Positions 46,621 to 58,439 of a stretch of 64,000 nt of DNA are shown in pieces. The notes under the pieces are model-generated. The model saw only the letters and a list, made by a program, of their open reading frames with translations. It searched no databases and was not told where the DNA came from. The DNA is from Chelonoidis abingdonii (lineage: Eukaryota > Chordata > Testudines > Testudinidae). Every line of letters begins with the position of its first letter. Position 1 is the stretch's first letter. The translations under genes and the position numbers were made by a program. The stretch spans positions 49,564,903 through 49,628,902 of the forward strand of contig NC_133771.1 in NCBI RefSeq assembly GCF_003597395.2, given 5' to 3'.

Positions 46621-47815
46621 GGTAGTACTGCACAATCTAACATGATTCTGAAATGCTAAAGAAAAATACTCTGAGGGCTTCAGAGAACTGGAGTGTTTGA
46701 ATGGAGTTGCAGAAGTGGGCCCCAGCAAAAGCAGCTGCTGCTACTGAATGAGTGGAAAGTGGGAGGAGAGGAAGTGTGAAGGGGAAACAGAGTGAATGTG
46801 GGATGGGATGGGATGGGGTGGGGTGCTGTACACAAGGGAACTTAGAGAGTTAGGGAAGGAGGACAGGGAGGGTCTAAAGACCAGATCTATGTTTGGAAGG
46901 CTTTGCCATTAAAATCTGAGAAAGCCAAAAGGGTGGAGCAGGAATTAGAAGCTTCTTTGGTGTAGTCACACTGATGTAAAACAAGTAACATTGTGGAGGA
47001 TCATTCCTCAGTATCTGGCTGAATGATGAACATTAGTATTCATACTATCTCTATTACCAACAGTTGCCACTAAACCCTGATATGGAGAATAAAACCTTTC
47101 TATGGTATCTCCTTAAAATAATAAGAGCCTGATGCGCAGCCACTAAACTCAATGGAAAGGGGTGTATTGACTTCATTAGGATTTGGATCAGGCCCTAACT
47201 GTTCTATTTAGAAAAATATCACCTCATAGAAGCTGCTCATTATTCAGAAGTAGTAGTTACCATGAACAGTGACAACAGCTGCATAACCACAGAGACTGAA
47301 CCCTGCCTAGGGCAAATTCCAGGCTTATATGGCCATTGGTATGACAGGAATGACACTGAGGCAAATTCTGCCGCTGCTGACTGAATGTCATTAAGAATGA
47401 GACATTTTCAAATGGGCCAGAGATACTGGTGTCCTTCTGGCTTTTGAAAGGACCTGACCCTGTTGAATGAAAGGTGCTGGGAGAGAGAGGAACAGAAGGA
47501 ATTCTCCAACATGAGCAGAAGCTCAATATCACTCTCTAAAAATTCTGCTGCTGTTGCCAGAATAAATATCCCATAGAAGACAGAAAAGTATCCTTTTAGT
47601 AACAGCAACTAGAAAAAGCATATTGTGTCATTTATTAACTGTTTTAGATCGACCCTGGGAACTTAAATTTATAACTTTGCTAGACACTGAAAATCATGGT
47701 CTTAATAAAGACACTATCCCCCTTTTTTTGTCCTATGACTATAGAGATGTTAATGGGCCACTTCACCTTGGATGGTCACTTAGAATATGTGTTAACTACT
47801 TATGCTAAACCAACT
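46621..47815. other. Unassigned sequence with (GGGAT)n patch
   Basis: A short GGGAT/GGGGT run is at 46799-46825. A CCATTGA-type trace (GGATTTGGATCAGGCCC) is at about 47180. No gene is seen. Confidence 0.5.
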
Positions 47816-47819
47816 GTTC

Positions 47820-47958
47820 TACCTTGTATTTAGCTGTGACACTCTCCCAGACCTGAAAAAAGAGCTCTGTGTAGCTCAAAATCTTGTCTGTCTCACCAAC
47901 AGAAGTTGGTCCAATAAAAGGTATTACCTCACTCACCTTGTCTCTCTTAGATCAGTAG
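47820..47958 (-). repeat. Dispersed turtle repeat, possible third head-sharing family
   Basis: ACAGAAGTTGGTCCAATAAA, AGGTATTACCTCACTCACC and TTGTCTCTCTTAGATC on the plus strand match a common turtle repeat. In full copies I recall, the minus-strand start carries a TGTAGCCGTGT-like head similar to families A and B; that head is not present here, so the relationship is only suggested. Confidence 0.55.
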
Positions 47959-48329
47959 TCACTTATGAAGTGAAAGATAATAGTATCAATTATATTTTTA
48001 GTGATGGGCATACAATAAGCCTTTTTTGTAGCAGCTGGAAAAGGAGGTTATGATTCAGAGAAGATTAGTGACAAGTGTACAACCCAGCAATAATATTCAA
48101 ATCTGTATTTAAATAGCACATTTATTACAAGTATGTTTCTTATAATCAAATAAGGAAGGTGAAAATGACACCACCTTTTATATTACCACTGGTCTTTATG
48201 GGGCAGATTCTCCACCCCACCTCGGGGGGGAGGGAAGGGGGGTGGGCATGTAGGGAGCCAGTTTATGGCTCTCTGATCTTGAGCCACCCAACCCTTGTGG
48301 AAGTTAGAGCTGCAGGGAGGTAAGTTACA

Positions 48330-49015
48330 GGGGATGTCTACACTTGCCATTTAAAGTGGAAAAAGTCCCCTTTTTGCACAGAAACCCTGGAAGCGTCTAC
48401 ACTTGCCAATTACTTTTTGCGGTGAAACTCACAAGTTTCACCGCAAAAATAAAACTATCTCCGCGAGAGGTGTACAGTTCTCACCGGTGATGCTTTTGTG
48501 GTGATGTGCAAGTGAACACATGTTTTTCCTGTTTACAGAGCTTTTAGCCTCCATGGGATATCTCACAATGCCTAAGTGACCACTCTGTCCAGCAGCTCTG
48601 CTGCTCTGACACTAGGAAACAGACATCCCCCCAGCCCCCTGTAAAGCCCTGAGAACTCTGAACCTCCCCTTCCTGTTTTCTTGGCAAGTGCTCACCTACC
48701 ATCTGGCCAGGTGACAATGGCTGCTCCATGGAGCAAATGATTCCCTGCTTAGAGCTGAGCTACTGGAGCTGATCAGTGTTTGGGGAGAGGAGGCTGTGCA
48801 GGGATCCAGGATGCCCAGCAATCACCCCACCCTCTTCTCACAAGACCTATCGTCAAAATGGACTGTGGGATAGCGCTCTCAGCAATGGAAATGCTGCAAA
48901 TGTAAACATTCTCTGACACCTGTGGAAGTGAGTACACAAACCAGCGCTTTTCTTTCACCGGTTCACTCTCACCAGTGAAACTGACAGTGTAAAAACTCTG
49001 CAAGTGTAGACATGG
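48330..49015. mobile_element. MITE with GGATGTCTACACTTGC ends
   Basis: GGGGATGTCTACACTTGC (48330-48347) and GCAAGTGTAGACATGG (49000-49015) are near-exact inverted ends. The 686-bp interior has a second copy of the end word (GCGTCTACACTTGCCA, 48393-48408), a perfect 16-bp hairpin at 48414-48449, and CACCGGTTCACTCTCACC. There is no coding capacity. Target duplication is unclear. Confidence 0.8.
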
Positions 49016-49306
49016 ACACAGTCTCAGGGACTTTAGGCTAGGGGAGGACTGAGTACAATGGAGCTCTGTTCCACTCTGTCCCTCCTTTTTTTACTCTTGC
49101 ACATGGATCTGGTGGCCATGAAATACACTATTTATTTGGAGAATTATCCCTGGCAAAACTGGTGACGCATTATTTCCAAATTATGTCCCATAGTGCAAGG
49201 GGACAATGGGTTGGAAAGTAACCATCCTGTCATGACACAAACATGAACCAGTCAGACATGCCCTCTCCTTATATACACATAGAGTGAGACCTAATAGGCA
49301 CATTTG

Positions 49307-50002
49307 TAGGACCCTACCAAATTCATGGTTCATTTTGGTTAATTTCACATAGGGCTTTAAAAATCATAAATTTCATGATTTCAGCTACTGAAATCTGAAA
49401 TTTCACAGTGTTGTAACTGTAGGGGTCCTGACCCAAAAAGGAGTTGTGGGGGAAGGGCGCAAGATTACTATGGGGGGTTGCAGTATTACTACCCTTACTT
49501 CTGTGCTGCTGCTGACGGCAGTGCTGCCTTCAGCGCTGGAGAGCTGCCTTCAGCGCTGGAGTGCTGCCTTCAGCGCTGGGTAGCTGGAGAGCGGCAGCTA
49601 CTGGCCTGGATCCCAGCTCTGAGGGCAGAGCCGGCACTAGCAGCTGCACAGAAGTAAGGATGGTATGGTACGGTATTGCCACTCTTACTTCTGCACTGCT
49701 GCTGGCAGGGTGCTGCCTTCAGAGCTGGGCAACCGGCCAACAGCTACCGCTCTCCGGCCACCCAGCTCTAAAGGCAGTGCAGAAGTAAGGATGGCAACAC
49801 CACGACCCCCCTAAAATAATGTTGCAACCCCCCTGCAACTCTCTTTTGGGTCAGGATGCCCAATTTGAGAGACGCTGGTCTCCCCTGTGAAATGTGCATA
49901 GTATAAGGTAAAGGGAACAAAAAGGATGAGATTTTCACGGGGGGGAACCAGATTTCACAGTCTGAGACACGTTATTCATGGCTGTGAATTTGTAGAGCCC
50001 TA
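49307..50002. mobile_element. MITE with 8-bp duplication
   Basis: The ends TAGGACCCTACCAAATTCA and TGAATTTGTAGAGCCCTA are inverted complements with a few differences. Flanking 8-mers CACATTTG (49299-49306) and CATATTTG (50003-50010) differ at one base, which fits a hAT-type insertion. Inside, GGGTCCTGACCCAAAA (49426) and TTTTGGGTCAGGATGCC (49845) form inner inverted repeats, and a 24-bp unit with CTGCCTTCAGCGCTGG is tandemly repeated three times near 49523-49579. Confidence 0.86.
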
Positions 50003-50010
50003 CATATTTG

Positions 50011-51043
50011 GTATCAAGAGGCAGGGGAAGCATGCTACAGAGCTCCCCATTCTTTCCGTTTGCACTGGACCTGACTTTACCAGATGAGAGCATATGGTCC
50101 TACCATAAACAGTCATCTCAAACAATAACGAACAAATGAAAGGACAACAGACTAACTGTACCATTAATTGTACTATCAAAGTCACTCTACCTACCTTTTA
50201 TTTGTTGGTTGGTAGCCAATAGGCAAAGAATACCTGAATCTGATTCACCTAATTGATGTCACCTTATCACATGCTCTCTTTACATAAATGCACATAAATT
50301 ATTTAATAAACAGCACAAAAACAGACAAAATCTACTGTGGTGGTAAAGAAAGATAAAATGTATTTCAAAGCAATCTTGAACGGTTTTGTTTTTAATTCTG
50401 CATTCTCTGTACCTTCCATTTGGGGTTCAATGCTTGCACACCTAAAACTCCCATTGTCTGCAATAGTATTTGTGGGTGCAAAAGGAAAGCAGAAAAAGGC
50501 TTATGGTCTGCTAGGAAGACAATGAATTAGGTAGCTGAAACCCAATAGAAAAATCATATATTAAAGTAATGCTTAAATCTTAGAAACTGGTCTTTAAGTA
50601 GAATTTCCTGAGTTTAAAACATTCTTGTGAAATAGTGACCAAAAGTGTTCTCACTGTATGAAATCATCCTCCCTTTTTTACTTTAATACTGTTCATCTTT
50701 CAAATGTTTCAAGCTACTAATCATAGACAAAAAACTCACTCCTCCTCCCACTGCCTTCTCATAAGGTTTATATTTATAGCAAACATTTTGTTACTGTGCA
50801 CCAAACTATTTCACAGTGAAATGATGTAGTGAAAAAATAAAAACAGCAAGAATATTTACAAAGGAAAGCACAGCTTGCTGCCATCTACAAAATTTATATT
50901 CAGTTCACTGTTTTTATTTACATTTTTGTAAATGAAATACAAGAAATGCTGCTAAGTATTTTTAATATAGAAAATTCAGGTGGGGGGTTAATATTATAAA
51001 CTATAAAAGTTTTAGTCTAGTGGAAACCTGGCATTTGTCTGAC
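50011..51043. other. Unassigned AT-rich sequence
   Basis: No gene or clear repeat seen. Confidence 0.5.
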
Positions 51044-51051
51044 ATAGTACA

Positions 51052-51295
51052 CAGGGGCGGCTCTAGACATTTCGCCGCCCCAAGCACGGCAGCATGCCGC
51101 GGGGGGCGCTCTGCCAGTCACTGGTCCCATGGCTCCGGTGGACCACCTGCAGGTGGACCACCTGGTCCTGCAGCTCCACCGAAGCCGCGGGACCAGCGGA
51201 CCCTCTGCAGGCATGCCGCCGAAGGCTGCCTGCCTGCTGCCCTCCCACCAACCGGCAGAGCACCTCCCCGCGGTTGGGGCCTGGAGCTGCCCCTG
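51052..51295. mobile_element. hAT MITE, CAGGGGCGGCTC ends
   Basis: Inverted ends CAGGGGCGGCTCTAG and GGAGCTGCCCCTG bound a 244-bp GC-rich element. Flanking 8-mers ATAGTACA (51044-51051) and ATAATACA (51296-51303) differ at one base. Three overlapping GC-rich frames across it are not genes. Confidence 0.92.
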
Positions 51296-51394
51296 ATAAT
51301 ACACGCTAATGAAAGGGATGCAGAAATAGCTGGAGAATCTGAATGATCCCTTGTTCAGGAACCTGGTCTGAGCAGTTTGAGTCATAATGTGAAG

Positions 51395-51520
51395 CATCAG
51401 GGGGTAGCTATGTTAGTCTGGATCTGTAAAAAGCAACAGAGAGTCCTGTGGCACCTTTAAGACTAAGATGTATTGGAGCATAAGCTTTCGTGGGTGAATA
51501 CCCACTTCGTCAGATGCACG
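51395..51520 (+). mobile_element. Family B repeat, copy B2, no second arm
   Basis: The head GGGGGTAGCTATGTTAGTCT then GGATCTGTAAAAAGC and the body TTTCGTGGGTGAATACCCAC match B1. Unlike B1, no terminal inverted arm follows the GATGCACG word. A possible short direct repeat GAAGCA (51391-51396 and 51525-51530) is too weak to be decisive. Confidence 0.7.
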
Positions 51521-51530
51521 TAAAGAAGCA

Positions 51531-52520
51531 GTATCACTAGAAAAGTGGATTCAGTGAAGAAAATACATGTATTGAGTGCAATAGACATGCAATAGACGTA
51601 CATCACTGTGTGGCCCAGTTCACTCACTCCCTTGAAAAAACAATTGAAATGGACTGTGTAGTTACCTACACAGCTTTCTAAGATGCCTCCCATCTAAAGG
51701 GTGGGGCTTGAAGGACAACAGAATTGGCAGAAGGCAGCACAAGTCCTACACAAGCCACATTGCCATTGGAAGAAGCCGCATGGCTGTATAGTAGCTGCAG
51801 TGGAGAGAACTGCTCGCATATCTGTTAGCAGCTTGGCAGTTCATATTCTCCATATGCCAGAAATCTCCATCTCTGACCCCTAAATTCCACACAGCCTCCT
51901 CCTTCCAAAAAAAAACGATGGTTAGTGTCATGGAAGTAGGAAAAAAAGGCAGTGGGAAGGCCAAAGGAAATATGCAATTTCAGCTTATATTTCCATTAGA
52001 AATTCAGATCTTGTCTACCATGGAAAACAATATTGTGCCAAAGAACTAATGAAATGCCATTACAATTGACTGAAAGTTGATCCTCTGAAAGGAGAAGGGA
52101 TTTTCAGTCAGATATTTTACAACTCTTTGTTCTTTTGTTTGCCTTGGGAGAAGAGATGTCTTTGTTAGAGATATAACACCTCTAGCTCCTTCTCTCTAAG
52201 GAATTAGATTTAATGATGAGCATCTCTGAGACCTCCAAGAAGTCTTCCAGCAAAACTACGGATGACCAGACTTGACACTCCTGATGTGTCTAAACAAAAA
52301 TGCAAGCAAGAAATAAACTTTGAGACCTTATTTACACAGCATAAAGAAAGGACACAAATATACTTTAAAAAAATCCTTTACAGGTAACCATTAATAAAGC
52401 TTTAGCCACAATACAACACAGATAAATTCTGAACAGTGTTAACAAAAAACAAAATAGGTTCATCTGCATAATTTAGCCTTGAAGCATAAATATAACCTAC
52501 CCTCCCCGCGAAAAAGGCTA
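51531..52520. other. Unassigned sequence
   Basis: No gene or clear repeat seen. Confidence 0.5.
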
Positions 52521-52524
52521 AGAG

Positions 52525-52815
52525 AATAGTTGGGCTTTACACTATGCCCAGAAGGTCAACAGACTCCAGATCTGTCAGAATAAGGAGGAAGTAATTTCCA
52601 GAGACCTGCCAGAAGAATTCCCGGCCAGCAGCCCCCATACTCTCAAGTCTAGGGACTGTAACCACAAGCAGATCAGCTGAACTCAAATGTCATGACGGTG
52701 CATAGAGAAAGAGGCAGTATCTCAGGTAACTATAATCTACATCACATAAGGTTTTAAAGATCAACACTTGGTGCGGCACCTGGAAGTGAACAGAAAGCCT
52801 GTGAAATCTTTGGAA
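52525..52815 (+). repeat. Old LINE-derived repeat
   Basis: ATAAGGTTTTAAAGATCAAC, ACTTGGTGCGGCACCTGGAA and GTGAACAGAAAGCCTGTGAA resemble a widespread amniote LINE 3' region (L2/L3-like). It is degenerate, and the name is a pattern-based guess. Confidence 0.4.
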
Positions 52816-53079
52816 TAATAAAGTTCAGGGGGCCTGGGTCTCAAACCTTATTCCACAGGGCTGTTTGGAGCCAGTATGTTCCAACCCACCACTCAGTGAC
52901 CCGTTTATAGAACTCAAAGCTCAGCTGTGGCAGAAGACTCCAGTCCTGGAACCTAACTGGCAAAACTCCGATGGCCCTGACTGAGCCCCTGCTTCTATTT
53001 AAATCAAGCAAAGGAGCAGGAAGTTGTCTGTGCAACTGAGTTTTTCCCAACTTAGGACAGCCTCCCCTGTGCTACCTGC

Positions 53080-53270
53080 TGCCTGACTCTGACCTCCTGG
53101 CCTGGTCTGCCTATTGGCCCTGATTCTCAGTCTGCTCTCTGCCCTATCTTGGACTCTGATCTCCTAGTAACCTGACTCTGACTCCTGACACCTGACTCTC
53201 AGTCTGCCTTGTGGCCCATCTCGGATTCCAGTCTCCTGGCATCCAGACCCAGCCTTACTCCTGGCAAAAT
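53080..53270. repeat. CTGACTCTGAC-type degenerate tandem tract
   Basis: Words CTGACTCTGAC, TGATTCTCAGTCTGC, CTGACTCTCAGTCTGCC and GTCTCCTGGCATCC recur at irregular 30-50 bp steps. It resembles the tail part of a turtle LTR-like repeat but is too diverged to classify. Confidence 0.5.
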
Positions 53271-53364
53271 GACAGTTCAGTTAGCCTCATCAGACAATTA
53301 AATATTACCTCTCGAATGGGAATGCACCCTAATATAGGCTGTGTCTGAAGACTGTTTCTCTACT

Positions 53365-53443
53365 AAAAAGAATGACTTCTTGTGGCACAAGTACTCCTTA
53401 TTCTTTTTGCTGATACAGACTAACATAGCTACCACTCTGAAAC
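53365..53443 (-). mobile_element. Snap-back retroposon, family A, minimal copy A2
   Basis: On the minus strand a head with TTTCAGAGTGGTAGC and TGTTAGTCTGTATCAGC is followed by AAAAAGAATAAGGAGTACTT and then turns back at GTGCCACAAG to end in CATTCTTTTT. The whole copy is only 79 bp. A perfect 13-bp direct repeat CTGTTTCTCTACT flanks it (53352-53364 and 53444-53456), and the T run abuts the repeat directly. Confidence 0.85.
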
Positions 53444-53646
53444 CTGTTTCTCTACTGTACCTCAGCTGTGAGTAAAACAAAACTACAGCTGCAAATCCTT
53501 GGACCTTTATGAGTTCCCAAAGCTGTACCCTAAACACTTAAATAGCCATATAAATATTATTTAGACTAATATTAATATAAAGCAGGTAAAAATGTATGGC
53601 TAGCAGGACAGAAGTACAGATGATGAAAAATACTTTTGCTCTAGAC

Positions 53647-54350
53647 CAGAGGTGAACAAAACTACGGCCCGTGGGACTGTCCTGCCTGGCTCTTGAACTC
53701 CCAGCTGGGAAGGCTACCCCCTGGCTCCACCCCCACTGTCCCCCCTCCCCCGTCGCTGCACAGGCAGGGCTTTGGGCAGTGGGGTTACCCGCTCCTGCCA
53801 AGCAGCATGGCAGCATGTCTGGCTCCAGCCGGGCAGTGCTGCTGCCAGACATGCTGCTCTGAGCGGCATGGTAATGGGGCCGGGGCCAGGGGGTTGGATA
53901 AGGGGCAGGGGGTCCCAGAGAGAAGTCAGGGGACAGGGAGCAGGGGGAGATTGGATGGGGCGGAGGTTCTGGGGGGCGGTCAGGGGATGGGGAACGTGAG
54001 GGGGATGTTGGATAAGCATGGAGTCTCAGGGAGTGTGGATAGAGGTCAGGGGACAGGAAGGGGGGGCCTGTCAGGGGAGAGGGTGTGGATAGGGGTTGGG
54101 GCAGTCAGGGGATTGGGAACAGAGGGGCTGGATAGAGGGTGGGGCCCCAGGGGGCGGTTAGGGGACAAGGTGCCAGTGGGTTAGATGGGTCATGGGTTCT
54201 GAGGGGGGCAGTCAGGGGGTGGGAAGTGTGAGGGGTCGGATGGGGGCAGGGGTCAGGCTATTCGGGGAGGCACAGCCTTCCCTACGCAGCCCTCCAAACA
54301 GTTTTTCAACCCCCATGTGACCCTTGGGCCAAAAAGTTTGCCCACCCCTG
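53647..54350. mobile_element. hAT element, CAGAGGTG ends
   Basis: The ends CAGAGGTGAACAAAACTACG and AAGTTTGCCCACCCCTG are diverged inverted repeats of the CAGGGGTG type. Flanking 8-mers CTCTAGAC (53639-53646) and TTCTAGAC (54351-54358) differ at one base. The interior from about 53870 is a G-rich array of GGGGTTGGATAAGGGG and GTCAGGGGACAGGG words. No transposase is encoded; the 163-codon frame at 53693-54184 is compositional. Confidence 0.9.
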
Positions 54351-54358
54351 TTCTAGAC

Positions 54359-54950
54359 TAACGGAAATTGCCCAGTACTGCGTATTCAGAAATATATCCA
54401 CAGCAAGGTTAATGAAATCAATATTCTTTCATGCATACAAGGGTGCAAAAATGTATAAATCCCAACAAACCATCATGAAAATATACTAGAGTAGTTTTTC
54501 CTAGTTACTTTATCTGAATAACAGATCACTATAGAGTAGCATATTACTGTCTAGTAGTAAAAAACATTTTTATGCTTCTGTTTCTTCTTAATTTATGATC
54601 TAATACTATCTGGAGAACAATGTGCTTTCATGCAGTGGTCTATAATGTTTTACTCTGGGTCTGACCTTGTGCTATTCAAATAAAATGGCCAAGCTACAAT
54701 TAAAATAATAAGAGAATCACTTCAATGGCCACAAGATCATGCCCTTTGTATATTCCATTAATAGATTCCAGAGACTGCAGGTGGTGGTAAAACAACAAGA
54801 TTGATTAATAAAATCACTTTGCACATAGCCTTTTATTTAGATATAAAAAAGCAGGCTATAAGGTAAGAGATAACATCCTCCTAGAAAGGAATTTCAGAAA
54901 TTGAATTCTGCATTTCACCCTGTGCTGTTCTTTCAAAATCTGTTTGAGAA
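54359..54950. other. Unassigned AT-rich sequence
   Basis: No gene or clear repeat seen. Confidence 0.5.
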
Positions 54951-54954
54951 AACC

Positions 54955-55055
54955 TATTCCAAGAAGGGATTGTCTCCTACTGTGTTTGTACAGAACCTAG
55001 CACAATGGGGCCCTAATCTTGGTTTAATCTTCTATGGACTGCTGTAATAAAAAAA
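54955..55055 (+). repeat. Old LINE 3'-end fragment (L3/CR1-like)
   Basis: ATTGTCTCCTACTGTGTTTG, TACAGAACCTAGCACAATGG and GGCCCTAATCTTGGTT form the best-preserved copy of this tail in the window. Confidence 0.65.
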
Positions 55056-55184
55056 AAATGCTGTAATATCAAGAAAAGGTTAACATCAACAGAAATACTT
55101 CAGGCTCCATTTTAACTCTGTGTACCAGAGAACAAACAACAACACAGACAGATGTGCTCTTAGGGCTATAGTCATTCTGCTTAA

Positions 55185-56000
55185 ATACTCCTGTGAGAAT
55201 TCTTCCCTACTGCATAATGCAGAATTTGTACAGAACTAATGTTCTCTGCAGAATTTAATTTTCCCCTGCAGAATTGGTTCTGCAGAGCTGCTGGCCACCA
55301 CTAGAGGGCAATAGACCCAGCAGGGCCCAACTCTCCAGCTCACTTCTGGGAGGAAGGGGGAAGAGGATGGAGGGTTCCTGCCTCTGGGGGGATAGGGGAT
55401 TCTGGTGTCTGGGATGGGGGAGTGCTCCGCGGCTGGGCTGTGAGGGTAGAGGGCGCAGGTGTCTGAGCTGGGGAGGTGCCCTGTGGCTGGGCTCTGGGGG
55501 ATGGGAGGTGCACGTGTCCAGGAAGGGGGATAACCCATAGCTGGGCTCTGGAGGGTAGGGAGTGTCGATGTGTAAGATGAAGGTGTCCTGCATCTGGGCC
55601 CTGGGGGGTAGAGGGTGTGACTGTCTGGGGTGGGGGTGGGGGACACGTCTGGACTCTGGATGGGAGAGGGTGTGGATATCTGAAACCAGAGAGGCAGAGT
55701 TTTTCCCCAAGACTTGCCCAGCTGGCACGTGTGACATACCCAGACAGAGGCGCCCAACAAAAGCATAACAGAGGTATAGGAAGTGGGTTGTCGTATGGGT
55801 TTCTATAACTCTCTACTGCTGGGGAAATCTTTTTAGTTGTCTATTGTTACATACTTTGAAATAATTTGAAATTACCAAAATAGCTGAAACTGGTGTGATA
55901 CTGTGTTATTTTGACAAATAAAATATCCAAAATTGGGCAGAATTTTAAAATACTGTATGCAGAATTTTTAATTTTTTGGACCAGAATTCCCCCAGTAGCA
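55185..56000. mobile_element. MITE with internal minisatellite
   Basis: The ends TACTCCTGTGAGAATTCTT (55187) and CCAGAATTCCCCCAGTAGCA (55981-56000) are diverged inverted repeats. GCAGAATT words are frequent near both ends. The G-rich middle is a degenerate tandem array. No coding region and no clear target duplication. Confidence 0.72.
55375..55665. repeat. About 60-bp degenerate minisatellite
   Basis: Units built on GGCTGGGCTCTGGGGG, GTAGAGGGTG and GTGTCTGGGATGGGGG recur about five times inside the MITE. Frames over it on both strands are artefacts. Confidence 0.8.
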
Positions 56001-57244
56001 CTTTATGTACTACTGGAAGGCACTCAGGTGCTGTGGTGATGATCATGGTATAAAAACCTGCATAGAATAGTCTGCAATTGTTAAACACAGCATAAAAGAA
56101 ATGAATATTGATCATGGCTTTCTATGTGAGTCTCATTTATTGTTTGTTGGCTAAGACGGACATTAGGTGCACGCAATGGAACATCTGAATCCTCAAATTG
56201 ATGATAATAGACTATAAAATGATTTCCCAGGTACAGTAAAAATCCTCTATCTTGCATCTAGTAATACAGAGTGTTTTTTCCCAGGGGTATGAGATGGGTC
56301 ATTTCAGCTTGCCAGCAGGTTCTATCTAGCAGTCTCTCTGCTTTCTGATTTTAAGGATCTCTCTTTTAGCCATGTGTAAGGCCAAAATAAATTTGTCTTT
56401 ATATTTATCTGCCAGCTTCTGCCTTCCAATTTTCCTAATTTATTTGTGAGTGTACTGGGAATTCACTACCCCAGGATAGCATGATAGGAATACAGAGCTT
56501 CAATGTCCTTTCTCTTTCCCCACAAAATATTCAGTCATTTAGTACCTCTGTATATAGCAGATGATATATGATGATAGTGATCTTTATCATTTTGCTCTGG
56601 CAGTTAAATGGAATCTAGAATTAAACAAACCATCTTCTGCCACAAAGGGAAAGAAAAAAGATACTTTTTTTAAATGTGGCATTTCTCACAAGATATTCAC
56701 CAACTTATCTCTGTTTAACAGAACTTGGGAACTAGAGACTTGCCATGTTTTTAGGAATACTTACCCAAAAAGGAAATTTATAATGGAAATTAATGGATTT
56801 GGGAATTGGATTATTAACAGTGATCAGTATAATTAGTGAGAAATCACATAGCAGTTTCTCTACATGAAGATTCTACTATTTTCTATTTTTAAATACTCAT
56901 CATAAAAATATGAATTTATGTAGAAAAATAAACTAGAAATATCTCACTATCAGTGAGGAGAGGACAGAGAATAGTTGGTGAAGTGAACTGGCTCTCCCAC
57001 ATGGAGAAATTTGTTTTTATTCTAATCAGATCATATGAATGATGTGAAGGTGTGGTTGGTGGTGTCCTCCTGAAAAGCACCAAACAACTCTGCATGATTG
57101 GCAGCATCTATTAATGAGAGCTTCAGGAGTTAAAACGGCAAAGATGTAGTGGGTCACGAACAGGAAGCACTGTCAGTGCCAGTCAAGGCATATCTGGATC
57201 TAGACAATACAATTACTTCTTCACTTCAAGAGCATTACATAAAT
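56001..57244. other. Unassigned AT-rich sequence
   Basis: No gene seen. The 91-codon frame at 56561-56836 has no recognisable domain. Confidence 0.5.
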
Positions 57245-57249
57245 CCTTC

Positions 57250-58393
57250 TGTGACGGCTTGGATCACAGAAACGTCCTTGGGGCTGCCAACTGATGTGCC
57301 AAGACTACTTCTGCCTCTGTTTTCCCTGCCAGCTTGGGACTCCAGCACCCTGTCTTGCTGAGTCAGATACGCCAGTCTGCTCCAACACAGACCCAGGTCT
57401 GAACCACGTCCCCTAACAGCTGCAGGCTTAAACTGAAAGCAACTTACATTAGTGTTTCTGTCTTTAACACTCAGATGCCCAACTCCCAATGGGGTCCAAA
57501 CCCCAAATAAATCCATTTTTACCTTGTATAAAGTTTATACAGGATAAACTCAAATTGTTTGTCCTCTATAACACTGATAGAGAGATATGCACAGCTGTTT
57601 GCACCCCCCAGGTATTAACAGATATTTCTGGGTTAATTAATAAGTAAAAAGTGATTTTATTACATACAGAAAGTAGGATTTAATTGGTTCCAAGCAGTAA
57701 CAGACAGAACAAAGTGAATTACCAAGCAAAATAAAAACAAAACACCCGTCTATGTCTAATACAGTAAGAAAACAGAATACAGATAAAATCTCACCCTCAG
57801 AGATATTTCAATAAGTTTCTTTCACAGACTGGATGCCTTCCTAGTCTGGGCACAATCCTTAAACCCTAGTACAGCCTTTGTTCCAGCTCAGGTGGTAGCT
57901 AGGTGATCTTTCATGCCTGCCGCCCTTTTGTTCTGTTCCACCCACTTATACATCTTTTGCATGAGGCGGGAATCCTGTGTCCCTCTGGGTCCCCACCCTC
58001 CTTCTAAATGAAAAAGCACCAGGTTTAAGATGGATTTCAGTACCAGGTGACATGGTCACAATTTCCTGTGAGACTCCAAGCCTTCATTCCTCCCAGCCTG
58101 GCTAACAGGAAGGCCTGCCTGCAAACAGAGCCATCCACTGTCAATTGTCCAGGCTGATGGGAGCCATCAAGATTCCAAACTACCATTAATGGCCCATACT
58201 TTGCATAATTACAATAGGCCCTCAGAGTTATATTTCATATTTCTAGTTTCAGATACAAGAGTGATACATTGATACAAATAGGATGATCACACTCAGTAGA
58301 CTACAAGCTTTGTAATGCATGAAGCATATTTTAGTTACATTATATTCACATTCATCAGCATATTTTCATAAAATCACAGAGTGCAATGTCACA
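57250..58393 (-). mobile_element. Solo LTR, 1144 bp, endogenous retrovirus-like
   Basis: The element runs TGTGACGGCTTGG to GCAATGTCACA on the plus strand, so both ends give TGTGAC. The poly(A) signal (TTTATT, 57656-57661) and GGGTTAATTAATAAG (57630-57644) place it on the minus strand. The flanks CCTTC (57245-57249) and GCTTC (58394-58398) match at 4 of 5 bases, a plausible 5-bp target duplication. No gag, pol or env sequence adjoins, so it is a solo LTR. It shares its R-like part with the LTR at 37397. Confidence 0.85.
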
Positions 58394-58439
58394 GCTTCCA
58401 GAATTAGTTTGTAAAAGTGTGTAGTAGAGTCCATGGAGG

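Noticed and set aside
53693..54184. 163-codon Gly-rich frame
   Set aside because: It reads through the G-rich array of a hAT element with clear termini and target duplication.
57250..58393. Possible complete endogenous retrovirus
   Set aside because: Only one LTR with matching ends is present; no gag, pol or env-like reading adjoins on either side.
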